Source: Cocos nucifera
Taxonomy: Eukaryota; Streptophyta; Magnoliopsida; Arecales; Arecaceae
NCBI GenBank assembly: GCA_006176705.1
Contig: QRFJ01002301.1
Coordinates: 1 to 64,000, forward strand
Direction: 5' to 3'
Length of the DNA: 64,000 nt
Shown: piece by piece, positions 43,810 through 54,935 of the stretch
Position numbering within the stretch: position 1 is the stretch's first letter
Layout: every line of letters starts with the position of its first letter
Program-made: the position numbers and the translations under genes
The notes under the pieces: generated by a model
Databases searched by the model: none
What the model saw: the letters and a program-made list of their open reading frames with translations, nothing else
Told to the model about the DNA's origin: nothing

Positions 43810-45434
43810 AATATCCTTCCTTCTTCAATTCAAATCTTTCCTTAGAAAATTATTTCTTAATAAAAAAGACCTGGGAATCTCATGTGTTCAATCAGGTGGA
43901 AAATTTCTATCTAACTCTTAAAGCTCTGGCATATTATGAGTCACGAAAAGAAAATACTCTCAATCATTTAAAAGAAAAGATTCAAGCTTTTAAGAGACAT
44001 CTATTAAATATTTTTTCTTATTGTCTCACTCTTTGTAGATTAATTGAAACATCTTTTATAGATGAACCTAGTTGCTCTAATCATAATAATGAAAATCTTA
44101 CCTCAAAATCTTAAGGTCTATCTCCTTATGAGGTAAAAAAATCTTATAAAAATAGTATGCTATCTAAAAAACTAACTTATCTGTCGTTTGACACAAAATC
44201 AACTCAGAAGACTACTCAAAAGATGAACAAGACTTAAAATGAAGAGCTACCAAGAGCAAGTCTTGATAAAGGTAAAACTCCACTAAACTCAAGGAGCTCT
44301 CAGGAACAAATTTCTCCTCTCTTCTTTAATCTTGGACTTTCTTTTAAAAGCTATGCATTAATCAATAAGATATGGCAATCCCATGTTTTAAATCAAAAGA
44401 AGGAATTCAGGAAAGCTATGACTATATTGATAGATTATATGTCTAAGGAACAAAATACTTTAGAAACAATTAAAGAAAAGGTTAAATCAGTTGGGGAAAA
44501 ATCAATGCAATTTATTCCAGAACTAATTTCTCTCTATGAACTCTATGGGCTAATAGAAATGCCAACAATGGTCAAGTTTAAAAGACTTGACTGCTAGAAA
44601 AAGTTTCAAGAAGTTCTAACCCTTGATCTACAAGATATTATTCTGAATAAGGTGACTCGATCGTGCGAAGTCAGGCAATTACTCAAAGAACTCCACAACT
44701 ACATTATAATCGAATGGTGTTGTTGGCCAAAACTCTCAATTCCCATTATCAATGGATATGAAAATGAATCATAGCAAAGAGCTCTTTACAAGGGATTGGT
44801 CAGACTAGCAACAGTCGACTGTATTCTCTCCATTGATATGTTTCCAGATATACTCTCTACTATTCTACAATATTTCAGAAGATATTGGAGACATTTGGAG
44901 ATAAGAATTTACAGTGGAATTGTAGAAAAGAAAATAGGGGCTGTAACCAATCCTTTTCAGATTTATGACATCACTATCTATCTGCCTCAAGAAGATCACC
45001 ATATTTTCCAAAATCAAGTGAAGCCTGAAGATGTTGACTCTATAATAGAAAAATTTGACTTGGAAGAATATATGACTACTAGTTATTTTGATGTTTGGTG
45101 AATGGCTAATGTATTAAGAGAACAAAAATGTTGGACAGATGGAAGAATATGGGCCACAACCAGCCTACCTATAACTTTTTCTAAAAGAAAAAAAGGAACC
45201 TGGGATATCCTACTAAATCCAGAAAGTTATCTTGAAAGGATAAAATATGAACTACTATACCCCTAGGGAAGCATCTATGGTGGAAGTGTCCTGCATCATG
45301 GAACAAGTTCTTTGAATCGTGAAAATATTTTGGAATACTCAAACACTGAAAACCATCAATATAAAGAAAAGCCTGAATTCTCTCATCTCTTTGAAGAAAA
45401 TCCAAATTCCCATGAATCCAACAATTTGGATTTA
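43810..45434 (+). pseudogene. EPRV C4 3' ORF with duplicated N-terminal domain
   Basis: First module 43816-44050 ('SLENYFLIKKTWESHVFNQ', 'LKALAYYESRKENTLNHLKE', 'LCRLIE'). Second module about 44320-44565 ('SFKSYALINKIWQSHVLNQK', 'ELYGLIEMPTM'). The C-terminal part is open at 44796-45101 ('VRLATVDCILSIDMFPDIL', 'EIRIYSG', 'DITIYLPQEDHHIF', 'MTTSYFDVW'). A Trp-rich end at about 45130-45260 ('WTDGRIWATTSLPITF') precedes the polypurine tract. Unknown family; stops at several points. Confidence 0.65.
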
Positions 45435-45491
45435 GAAGGAGGAGACAAATAAAAAAAAAAGAGAGAGAAAAAGGAATAAGAAAAAGAAAAA
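45435..45491 (+). other. EPRV C4 polypurine tract
   Basis: Long A/G run, 'agaaggaggagac' then 'aaaaaaaaaagagagagaaa' and 'gaaaaagaaaaa', at the end of the 3' ORF and before the boundary sequence 'tattttatgactaacc'. Confidence 0.65.
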
Positions 45492-45915
45492 TATTTTATG
45501 ACTAACCTTCTACCAAATCAATGGTAGAAAACTTTTCTTTGCACGTAAAATTTACTCTTAAAAAAGGAGTAAATAATCAAAACTTCTGAAGACCCATCAA
45601 ATCAAGCTAAAATGGCGAAGATTTTATCAAATGCTAAACCAGCATAATGTGCTATAAAGCAAAAGATGTCTCTGCCAGAAGCACAAGAAGACAAATGACT
45701 TCAACCAAAAAGATTCTCTATAGTTGCATGATGGGACGTCTATAGTAAAGATTCTAGAAAAAGTAGATTGACATCTACAAGGAGCCAAATCCAAAATAGG
45801 ACTTCGGACTCTAGCCATTTGAAATCCAAGGACTCCAAAGCATTTGAAATCCATGGACTTCAGCTCATTTGAAATCCACGGACTCTAGACCAAATGAAGT
45901 CTGCCCCTCCTCATC

Positions 45916-45923
45916 TATAAAAG
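45916..45923 (+). promoter_or_regulatory. EPRV C5 promoter TATA box
   Basis: TATAAAAG in 'catctataaaaggagagg', mirror image of the minus-strand units. The preceding block 45492-45915 has 'atttgaaatcca' repeats (45818, 45844, 45870) and is otherwise without coding signal. Confidence 0.8.
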
Positions 45924-45944
45924 GAGAGGCTGAGCACCAAAGCA

Positions 45945-47668
45945 AGGCATCAGCTAATGGTCTATGAGTGAAATACACCTATCGGTTGATTGTGAGCGAC
46001 TCTCCACCTATCCTAAGAGATCCTTAGGAGAGTTTAGCCGAGGGAGAGAATAGATTTCTAATCTATTCCTCCTCTCTCACCTATCTTTTCTTTCTTTATC
46101 TTTTCTTTTCATCTTCTTCTTCACTTCATCCCTCCATTATTCCATCTTCTTCACCTAATCCTTCATCTTCTGCACCTAATCCACCTTCGTAATCTAATCC
46201 ATCTTCCATCTGACATTTTCTTTCCATCTTACCTACCATTTCATCCTTTATTTAATCCCTTACCTACCATACATCTCTCATGTTCTCCTTCTTTCTCCAT
46301 TCCATTTCTTCTCTTCTTCTGCTATGCCACTTCTCCATTTCATCCTCCATCTCTACTACCACCCTGTACATAGGTGTGAGAGTGTGCTGAGTGTTAGTGT
46401 GCTTATTTACCAATGTGCTAGTTTGTACCAGTTTATTGGCTAGTGTTTATATTTCTTCATCAAGCTTTTGTATTTATCAGTGAGCAAGTGTGCTATAATA
46501 TAATTCAATCTCTTGTAAGAGACTACTATGTAAGTGTGCTACTTTTAGTTATATGAATCAATTTTCTTTTATGATCTTTTCATTCTGCACTTTTAGTTTG
46601 CTTATCATCCTTGCATTCTGCATTTCAAGAATCCAAAACCACGATTCTATCGATCTGAAATACGGATCAGCATCCAGTACTGTGAAAAACTATCAACTAA
46701 GATAAATAGCCGAAGTTGGTACTGTAGCAGCATTTTAGCTATACTGTAACTATACTGTAGCAGTTACTGTTGCACGAAAGAAAAACCCTCCAATCATGAA
46801 TAACTGTAGCTCTACTGTAGTAGTTACTATTCCATGGAAGGGAACCCATCCGATCGTGAAGGGGTTATCTTGAAACACAGGTTAACTCTCTTTTAATGCT
46901 TTCTTTACTGCTTTCCTTAACCTTAGTTATTACTAACCTTATGCTTTCTCTTTGTTCACTAACCTAGTTTACTTTGCTTAGTTTATCTTTTATGAGTTGT
47001 TTAGTTTATTCTCTAGTTAGTTTTAGTAGTCTAGTTTATTTTCCATTAGTTTATGTTTTTAGCTTATGTTTATCTTAGTTATAAGTTTAGTATAGTTTAC
47101 TCTTCGTTGTGTGTTTACTTTTCATTGTTTCTATGTTTACATTTAGTTTAGTCTTGTTATGAGTTTGCTTATATATTTACTTTATTTAATAAAAAATATA
47201 AAAAATATAAAAAATTAAAAAATTTAGATATTATCCTGAGTCATCTTGGGCGTGAGCTATCAGGTATATGGATTAGCGGGCGTAAACATATATCTGTAGT
47301 TCTCTGGATGAGATCGATATCTAAGCGGGTAAGATACTGACCCTATCCCTGGTTGATATTAAAGTTTTATTCATCAGCAAAGCCTTGGTATCGGTCTCCC
47401 AGTAAGAGGTGATATCTAGCTTAGTTCTGGGGTTGAAGTGATATCTAGCTTAGGTCTGAGGCGCCGGTCATAACAATGCCCACTTCTACACCCATGTTAG
47501 CCGCAGAAGGTGTTTGAATGGTTTTCATCAAGCAGATCCTTTGGATTGGACTGGGTTTAAGACATGGCTAGTATCATCAAATCTTTAGACATGGTTAATA
47601 TCATCAAATCTCTCACAAAGAACTCTACTAGGACTGAAAACATTTAGAACGTTTATTGTATCAGGACA
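45945..47668 (+). other. EPRV C5 leader (PBS deleted)
   Basis: Leader with a 60-base direct repeat ('ctgtagcagttactg' at 46755 and 'ctgtagtagttacta' at 46815), a T-rich 'gtttactttgcttagttta' low-complexity block (46960-47190), and AATAAA at 47188-47193. At about 47400 it passes from 'ggtctcccagta' directly to 'agaggtgatatctagc', so the segment containing the PBS is missing. No gene seen. Confidence 0.75.
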
Positions 47669-49395
47669 ATGTCTATAAAAAATATGACTTTTAGAAATAA
47701 TAAAATGATGAGTTTTAAAGAAATAGAAGATAGTCCTTATATGTATGAAATAATAGGTAAATTAGGTTTAAGTTATGATTTCTTAGATAATTTAAAAATA
47801 AAAATTGAAAAATTTGCTCATAATCTAGATAGACCTCTAGAACCTGATGTAAAGGTTGCTGAATTCCAGATATATAAAGAACTTCTACACAAAGAGTTTG
47901 TGTCTATACAAAACGATGAGAAAAGAGAATTGTTCTTTAAAACCTATGATAAAGATGATAGACATTTTATTAGGAAAATCTGGATTAGCCATATGATAGC
48001 TGAAGAAAGATATATTTTCTCCTTTGATTGGTTTAAAAAAAATATTATTATAAAGGTCTTGAGAAAGCAGACCCTGAAATACAAGAAGATATCATATATA
48101 GGCTTGCTCAAGCTTGGAAAATTGATGGAACTTATGCTGTAAAACTTAAGCCAATCATAATTCAAGATAAAATAGACAACCCTAAACTAGAAGCTAAAGT
48201 GACTACTGATAAGGTAGAAGAAATCATTAAGGTAGATTACTTAGAAAAAGAACAAAAAAGCCCTATTGAAACTATTCCTAATAACAAAGATCATTTAAAT
48301 CAGGTAGAAGAACAACAAAGCTCTGTCAATACTACCTATAATGAAATAGGAATACAAACTGAGTTAGAAGATCTATCAGAATACTTTGATGAAGATTTAC
48401 AAACTAAGGAGCTTGAAGATTTATCAAAATATTCTGCTAAAGTTTCGATTAAGGAATTGCCCCAAAAAGAACAAGATGAAACATCACAGAATGTTGAGGC
48501 ATCCTCCTTAGATTTAACAAAGGTTCTCATTCTTGAGATTCTTCCTATAGTAAACTCCCATGAGGAGATTATTCTTATAACTAACCCTCATAAGCTGGCC
48601 TCTAATGATGAACTAAGTCCATACTCTTCAGAAGAATATCAGGATAAAAATCTAAAACTCTTTAAGCCATTATATGAACCATCCTATTCTGAAGAACCTA
48701 TAGACCAGCTTAATAATAAAATAAATCCTTTTAACCTCAATGATAAAATAAACCATTTGTCCGAATAGCTTTCTGATGAATCTGAGTCCTATGGAGAAAC
48801 TCCACTCTCCAAGGTTGAAGAAGGATATTCATCAAAAAAATCTAATAAGGAAGTATCGATAAAATGTGAAGATTCTGATGAGTTAGTTATCTATATCCCA
48901 AAAAAAACTGAGCATATATATGAGGTTAACAAGATCTCTAAACCTTTAATGATAGCTTTTAGGATTAAAAACTATTATTCTAGAGCAATCTATGCAGATT
49001 TGTAGTTTGAGAAAACACCTGATTCTACAATCACTATCCAATTCAAGGGAAAAAGCCTAGTCGGTTGGAGTATTAATGGACTTTCAGAATTTTAGATTAT
49101 AGCTATATACTTTAATGCCTGTAAAGTCCAAAGTTATTCTAAGAAATAGATTGTCATGATGAATACTTTAGGTTTCTCTGAAAAAATTTTGCTAGTATGA
49201 TCTGAACTCTATTATGATTTAAAAATTGGAGATCACATGAAGAAATAGAGATTACTTGGGAAGAAAAAATTAGGTGATTTCTATCAATAGTTTGGATTTC
49301 TACTAGATAAATCTTATTAGAAGAGATGAAAACCATCTAAAGAAGATAAGAAGAAATATTTTGGAAGAAAATCTTAGAAGATTCCTAAACCAAGG
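47669..49395 (+). pseudogene. EPRV C5 N-module, acidic region and CP-N segment
   Basis: Opens 'MSIKNMTFRNNKMMSFKEIE' and keeps 'FFKTYDKDDRHFIRKIWISH'. An extra A in the A-run near 48040 shifts the frame. The acidic region is open at 48199-48768 with 'ELEDLSEYFDEDLQT' and 'ELEDLSKYS' repeats, but only one of the ten-residue 'EASSLDST' repeats found twice elsewhere. 48769-49395 has CP-N remnants with at least six stops. The capsid core is absent. Confidence 0.72.
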
Positions 49396-49960
49396 ATGAA
49401 ATCTGAAAGATCTGATCCTAAGCCTAACAAGGGCAAAAGAAAATCCAAAAGATTAACCAAATCTGAGCCTCCCATTTGTTACTATGGCAATAAAAAGGGA
49501 CATTTTGCAAGCAAATGTTATTCTAAGGATATTAAAAAGATATCTAAAGAAAACAACTTGGAAAAGATTAGAGAAAACCTCAATGATCTTGTTTGCAGTC
49601 TAAATAATGACTCAGAGGAAGAATTAGATGATACTAATGAATATTGTTCATGCTGCGATTATGATCATACTAATTCAAGTTCGGATGAAATTCTAGTATT
49701 ATCTAATGAAGAAAAATTATTTTGGATATGATTGATTCTCTAAGCCCAGTGGAAAAAACTATCCAAATCCCAAAGTTCTTTGCCCTAATCAGACGACAAA
49801 AGATCAAACCAACTCTTCAAAAACCTGAAGAATTCTATAATCTTTATGAGGTATTTCAAAGACTTAGAGATACCAAGCAAAAAGGCAAAAAAGCCAATCT
49901 TGAGGATTTGCTTAGGGAACAAGCCCTAATTAAGTCTGATATTGTCTCTTTAAAATAAAG
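49396..49960 (+). pseudogene. EPRV C5 CP C-terminal segment, knuckle variant
   Basis: Open at 49396-49731 and 49722-49958 in two frames; a one-base change near 49715 separates them. The knuckle reads CYYGNKKGHFASKC, with the second Cys replaced by Gly as in B1 and C4. 'DEYCSCCDYDHTNSSSDE' and 'IPKFFALIRRQK' are kept. A stop after 'SLK' at 49958 precedes the protease linker. Confidence 0.7.
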
Positions 49961-50030
49961 AGATAAATTCCTAGAAAATAGTTCTATTGAGATAGAACAA
50001 GGTCAAGATTTAGAACAAATCTTAGAACCT

Positions 50031-50510
50031 TTGGATCAATCAAAAGGAAAAACCCTAATGATTGAAAATACTTTGAATAATTTCATAGGATCTATGGAAA
50101 AATATATTAAACAAAAATGGTTCTATGAAATTCTATTCAAATTTAAAGGAGAATATAAATTCAAACACATTGCTCTTATAGACTCCGGTGCCGATGTAAA
50201 TTATATCAGAGAAGACTTGGTCCCATCTAGGTACTTTGAAAAATCGACACATAAGATTCAAACCGCTAATGGAGGAAATCTTAGGGCAAACCATAAAATC
50301 CCTGAGGTTCAGATTTGTATGGGAAAAATCTATATTTTAACCTCATTTCTTATTGTTAAGAATCTAAAACAAGGAGTTATATTAGGAAATCCCTTTTTAA
50401 CTCTCATAAGACCTTTTATTGTCTCTTACGAAGGAATAACTATCCAAGTAAATGGTCAAAATATAACACTAAAATTCTATTCTGAGCCTAAAGAATCCTT
50501 TCTCAAATAG
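50031..50510 (+). CDS. EPRV C5 aspartic protease (159 codons open)
   Basis: Best open copy of the C-type protease. 'FKHIALIDSGADVNYIRED' keeps the D-S-G box, followed by 'STHKIQTANGGNLRANHKIP', 'GVILGNPFLTLIRPFIVSYE' and 'VNGQNITLKF'. It is a domain of the polyprotein and the Met at the start is internal. The residue after VN is Tyr where most copies have Cys. Activity can not be judged from sequence alone. Confidence 0.72.
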   Translation: MDQSKGKTLMIENTLNNFIGSMEKYIKQKWFYEILFKFKGEYKFKHIALIDSGADVNYIREDLVPSRYFEKSTHKIQTANGGNLRANHKIPEVQICMGKIYILTSFLIVKNLKQGVILGNPFLTLIRPFIVSYEGITIQVNGQNITLKFYSEPKESFLK

Positions 50511-50519
50511 CTATAACAA

Positions 50520-51070
50520 GCTATTGAAAATAAAAGATATTTTATTTATGTAATATCTCCAAAACCTATAAATAATCCTAAGTTAAGAATAAACTTACCC
50601 AAGTCTAAAAGAAGAAGGAAAAATATAAGATTTGCAGATAGTTATAAGGCCTTCGAAGAATTACTACTATAGTTAAAATATCTGACCCCATGTTGATAAA
50701 ATATAATAAAAAACATTAAAGGGGCCTATGGCTACTCTAAGTGGTGCTGGATATTAGGTTGTGAGATAACACAAATCTTTCTACCCAATATTCACTTTTC
50801 TATAATATATATGAATTAAAGACAACATTGGAAGTATCTTCAATTTCTTTTTACAATGATAATTAAAGACAAATTAATTCTACCAGAAAAAAAAATAAAG
50901 CCACTTCAAGTAAATTTTTTGGTAGAAAGAGATCAAATTCTTCACATAAACCAGGTTTTTATTGTAGCCAAGAATCTCTTAAATAAAGAACAATTTTAAA
51001 TATTCTTTGAATATATTAGTCTTATTGTCAATCTTTATAAAGATATTACTAAAAGATATTCTTGACAAAA
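50520..51070 (+). pseudogene. EPRV C5 segment X with vestigial RT connection
   Basis: Homologue of C4 43151-43700. 'PEKKIKPLQVNFLVER' and 'HINQVFIVAKNLLNKEQF' are recognisable, with a stop inside the 'EQFQIF' motif. No RT palm and no RNase H between protease and 3' ORF. Confidence 0.6.
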
Positions 51071-51239
51071 TCTTTATATAACTTTAATATTTAAACCTAG
51101 AAGATACTACCTAAAAGATGAAAAGGTGTTATCACCAATCAATCTATTCGGTACACTAGATATAGGACTAAGGTCAAAAGTGATTCCACTTTTTTATATC
51201 TTTAATAGAAATATTATATTCTGCAAAAATCAAAAATAT

Positions 51240-52452
51240 CCTTCTTTCTTCAATTCAAATCTTTCCTTAGAAAATTATTTCTTAATAAAAAAGACCTAGG
51301 AATCTCATGTGTTCAATCAGGAGGAAATTTCTATCTAACTCTTAAAGCTCTGGCATTTTATGAGTCCCAAAAAGAAAATACTCTCAATCAATTAAAAGAA
51401 AAGAATCAAGCTTTTAAGAGACATCTATTAAATATTTCTTCTGATTGGCTCACTCTTTGTAGATTAATTGAAACATCTTTAGCAGATGAACCTAGTTGCT
51501 CTGATCAAAATAAAGAAAATCTTACCTCAGAATCTCAAGATCTATCTCCTTACAAGGTAAATAAACCTTATAAAAATATTATGCTATCTAAAAAGCTAAC
51601 TTATCTATCTTTTGATAGGAAATCAACTCAGAAGACTACTCAAAAGATGGACAAGACTCAAAATGAAGAGCTACCAAGAGCAAGTCTTGATAAAGGTAAA
51701 ACTCCACTAAACTCAGGGAGCTCTCAGGAACAAATTTCTCCTCTCTTCTTTAATCCTGGACTTTCTCTTAAAAGCTATGCATTAATCAATAAGATATGGC
51801 AATCCCATGTTTTGAATCAAAAGAAGGAATTCAGGAAAGCTATGACTATATTGATAGAATATATGTCTAAGGAACAAAATACTTTAGAAACAATTAAAGA
51901 AAAGGTTAAATCAGTTGGGGAAAAATCAATGCAATTTATTCCAGAACTAATTTCTCTCTATGAATACTGTGGGCTAATAGAAATGCCAACAATGGTCAAG
52001 TTTAAAAGACTTGACTGCTGGAAAAAGGTTCAAGAAGATCTAACCCCTGATCTGCAAGATATTATTCTGAATAAGGTGACTCAATGATGCGAAGTCAGGC
52101 AATTGCTCATAGAACTCCACAACTATATTATAATCAAATGATGCTATTGGCCAAAACTCTCAATTCCCATTATCAATGGATATGGAAATGAATCACAGAA
52201 AGAGCTCTTTACAAGGGATTGGTCAGACTAGCAACAGTCGACTGCATTCTCTCCATTGATATGTTTTCAGATGTGGTCTCTACTATTCTACAACATTTTA
52301 AAAGATATTGGAGATAAGAATTTACAGTGGAATTGAAGAAAAGAAAATAGGGGTTGTAACATATCCTTTTCAGATTTATGACATCACTATCTATCTGCCT
52401 CAAGAAGATCACCACATTTTCTGAAATCAAGTGAAGCCTGAAGAAGTTGACC
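51240..52452 (+). pseudogene. EPRV C5 3' ORF with duplicated domain, truncated
   Basis: First module about 51240-51480, second module about 51745-51985. 51581-52087 is open over 168 codons and holds the linker with 'STQKTTQKMDKTQNEELPRA', the second module ('SLKSYALINKIWQSHVLNQK') and 'MVKFKRLDCWKKVQEDLTPD'. A stop follows 'NKVTQ'. The C-terminal part continues with a deletion near 52310 and ends at 52452. Confidence 0.65.
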
Positions 52453-52563
52453 TTATCTATTTACTTTACCTAATAAAAAATATAAGAAATATAAGAAATT
52501 AAAAAATTTAGACATTATCCTGAGTCATCTTGGGCGTGAGCTATCAAGTATATGGATTAGCGG
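52453..52563 (+). repeat. EPRV leader fragment (poly(A)-signal region)
   Basis: About 110 bases matching 47170-47280 of the C5 leader ('tttactttacctaataaaa', 'tgagtcatcttgggcgtgag', 'tatatggattagcgg'). It is spliced between the truncated C5 3' ORF and the A2 movement protein, so two illegitimate joins lie within about 110 bases. Confidence 0.8.
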
Positions 52564-53540
52564 TTAGAAAGACTTAGAAGAAGTTCCATCCAGCTACAAG
52601 TTCTTACATCTAGGGTTTGTCCAAGTAGCTATAAAACCTTTAACTAGAAAAGAACTTGATACCTCTATTCTTGGTTGCCTAAGAGATTGCTGAAACTTAA
52701 GATTCACAGACTCACTTTTAGGGCTTATTGAGGCTAGTCTGAGGGATGGACTAGTATTCTTTAATGTTGGACCTGATTTCTCTGTATCATTAATAGATCC
52801 AAATATTTTAGACACCCTCACTCTTAATTTACAAACTTCTGGCTTTGAAATGAAACCAGGGTCAAAAATTGTTGTTGTTACTACTAGGATCTATTATAAG
52901 GCTATGACCACTATGAGTCCAGGGGATAAGATTATATTTGCCAAAGGGATTACTACTCTATTCATAGCAAACTGAAAGAACAACTTTCTAACCCCTAAGA
53001 CCTTAAAGTGGGATGAAGTTGTTTTACTTGAAAAAATGGATTCTAGAACAAGCTGTTGAGCCCAAGAATTCGATAAAAACTCAGGCAGAAAAAATAATTG
53101 AATTACCAGAAGGAAATGTAGAGATATTCTTCTCGAGCAGTAGAAGAATTACATTAGATAGAAGATTCTCTACTTCAGACATCCCAACTTCACTCCAAGA
53201 ATCTTCTAAAGTCTCTAATGTGGCCTATGCAACATATGAACCTTCTAGCTCTAATCTAGATTTGAATGTCATAGAACTCATTAAGCTCCAACTTGATAGA
53301 AGAATTATGTGGAAAGATTTCTTTGTATTTAAAAACCAAGATAGAAGGGAATGGTTCCTTGAGACTTATAAACCAGATCAAAGAGACTTTATTATGGGTG
53401 TTTGGAAGAAACAAATGAGTGCCGAAGAAAGAACAATCCCTTTCTTCGAATGGTATGATAATCATTATATCAAAGGCCTTGAAGATGTTAGACTTGAACT
53501 TCAAGTTGCTGCACTAAAAATAATTTCTAAAAACTAGAAA
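52564..53540 (+). pseudogene. EPRV A2 movement protein fragment
   Basis: The core (52600-53010) is recognisable by 'gggcttattgaggctagtctgaggga'-type DNA identity with A1 but is broken in all frames. The C-terminal part is open at 53013-53537 with 'IFFSSSRRITLDRRFSTSDI', 'VAYATYEPSSSNLDLNVIEL' and 'WFLETYKPDQRDFIMGVWKK'. The N-terminus is lost at the junction. Confidence 0.72.
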
Positions 53541-54935
53541 ACTCTTAGGGCTAGAGGTTCAATCTGTACATCCTCCTTTTGAACCTATTATGGTAGATAA
53601 AGGAATACAGGCTGCTCCTTTGAAAACAATTGACCAAGTCCATGAAATTCCTAGAGTAGAACATTTAGGACAACTTGCAGAGCAACAAAACTATACAAAT
53701 ATTGCCCTTAATACCATCGAAAAGCAGACTGAAAGAATTGAAAATCTCCTCTTAAAACAAAAAGAAGAAATTAAAGAGGAATCTAAAAGGGTAATTAAGA
53801 GAATGCCCCAAGTTAAGCAAGTTAAACACCATAAAATAATGAGGCATCCTCCTCTAATTCCATTAAATCTGCTCCCCCTATGTTCAATTCTCATGAGCTG
53901 GACTCTAGCGTAAAGCTAGGACCATCCTTTACTGAAGAATTCATGAACCAGCTTTCTAATAAGATGTCTACCCTTAAACTCGAGGATTCTATTAATCATC
54001 TATCTCATGAGCAAATGACCTCTCTAAAGCTCAAGGATACAATAAACCATTTGTCTAAAGAGGTTTCTGATGAATCTGAGTCCTATGGAGAACCACCATT
54101 CTCCAAAGATGCTGAAGGCTATTCATCAGAAAAATCTGATAAGGAATTAGTACAAAAATCTGAAGATTCTGGTGAATTAGTTAATAATATGCCAAAAAAA
54201 ATTGAGGATATTTTTGGGGTTAAAAAGATCTCTAAACCATTACTTCTAGCCTCTAGGATTAAAAACTTTTATCCAAGACCAACCTATGCAGATTTGCAGT
54301 TTAAGGAAACACCTGATACTATAACTGCTATTCAATTCGATGGTAGAAGTCTAGTCAAATAGAATGTTGATGGACTTTTAGAATATCAAATTATTGTCAT
54401 GCGTCACCAAATGATGATGTACTCTAATGCCTATAAAGTTCATGAAAATTCTGAGAAGAAGATTGTTATGATGATTACTTCAGGCTTCTAAGGACAATTG
54501 AGAGGATGGTGGGATAATTACCTTAATGATTATGAAAAACAAGAATTCTTAATTCTGTTAAAAGAGATCCTGAAGGTAATTTCTATCCTAATCATCCTTC
54601 TGATGCTTTGATGCCCCTAGTCTTAAATATCATTTATCACTTTATAGGTGATTATGCTAATATCTATGAAAAGGTTATGGAACAACTGATAAATCTCAGA
54701 TGTAAAACAATGGCTGATTTTAGATGGTATAAGGATACCTTCCTTTCTAAGCTGTACCAACTTCCAAACCCAAACTAGAAGTTTTGGAAAGAAAAGTATA
54801 TTTCAGGATTACCATCCTTATTTGCTGAAAAGGTGAGAACCCATTTAAGGCAAGAAGGAGATGGTACTAAAAATTACAATCATTTAGATATGGGAAAAAT
54901 ATCCTAAAAAATCTAACTAGTAGGATCTGAACTTT
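53541..54935 (+). pseudogene. EPRV A2 coiled coil, CP-N and capsid core
   Basis: 53590-53913 has 'LAEQQNYTNIALNTIEKQTE' and 'EIKEESKRVIKRMP' (coiled coil). 53880-54362 has 'MTSLKLKDTINHLSKEVSDE' and 'IKNFYPRPTYADLQFKE'. A stop at 54361 separates the capsid core remnants ('GWWDNYLNDYEKQE', 'IIYHFIGDYANIYEKV', 'FRWYKDTFLSKLYQL', 'KYISGLPSLFAEKVR') at 54380-54900. Same layout as A1. Confidence 0.72.

Larger units (their letters stand above)
40073..45491 (+). mobile_element. EPRV unit C4 (RT-less type), plus strand
   Basis: Runs from the PBS to the polypurine tract on the plus strand. Order as in C2: N-module, acidic region, CP remnant, knuckle, protease, segment X, 3' ORF. The promoter and upstream leader are missing because of the head-to-head junction. 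It continues head-to-tail into C5. It carries more stops than C5. Confidence 0.8.
45492..52452 (+). mobile_element. EPRV unit C5 (RT-less type), plus strand, 3' end clipped
   Basis: Contains the U3-like block with TATA, leader (PBS deleted), N-module, acidic region, CP remnant, knuckle, protease, segment X and most of the 3' ORF. It ends at 52452 within the C-terminal part of the 3' ORF and is joined to a leader fragment. It is the C unit with the longest open stretches. Confidence 0.8.
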
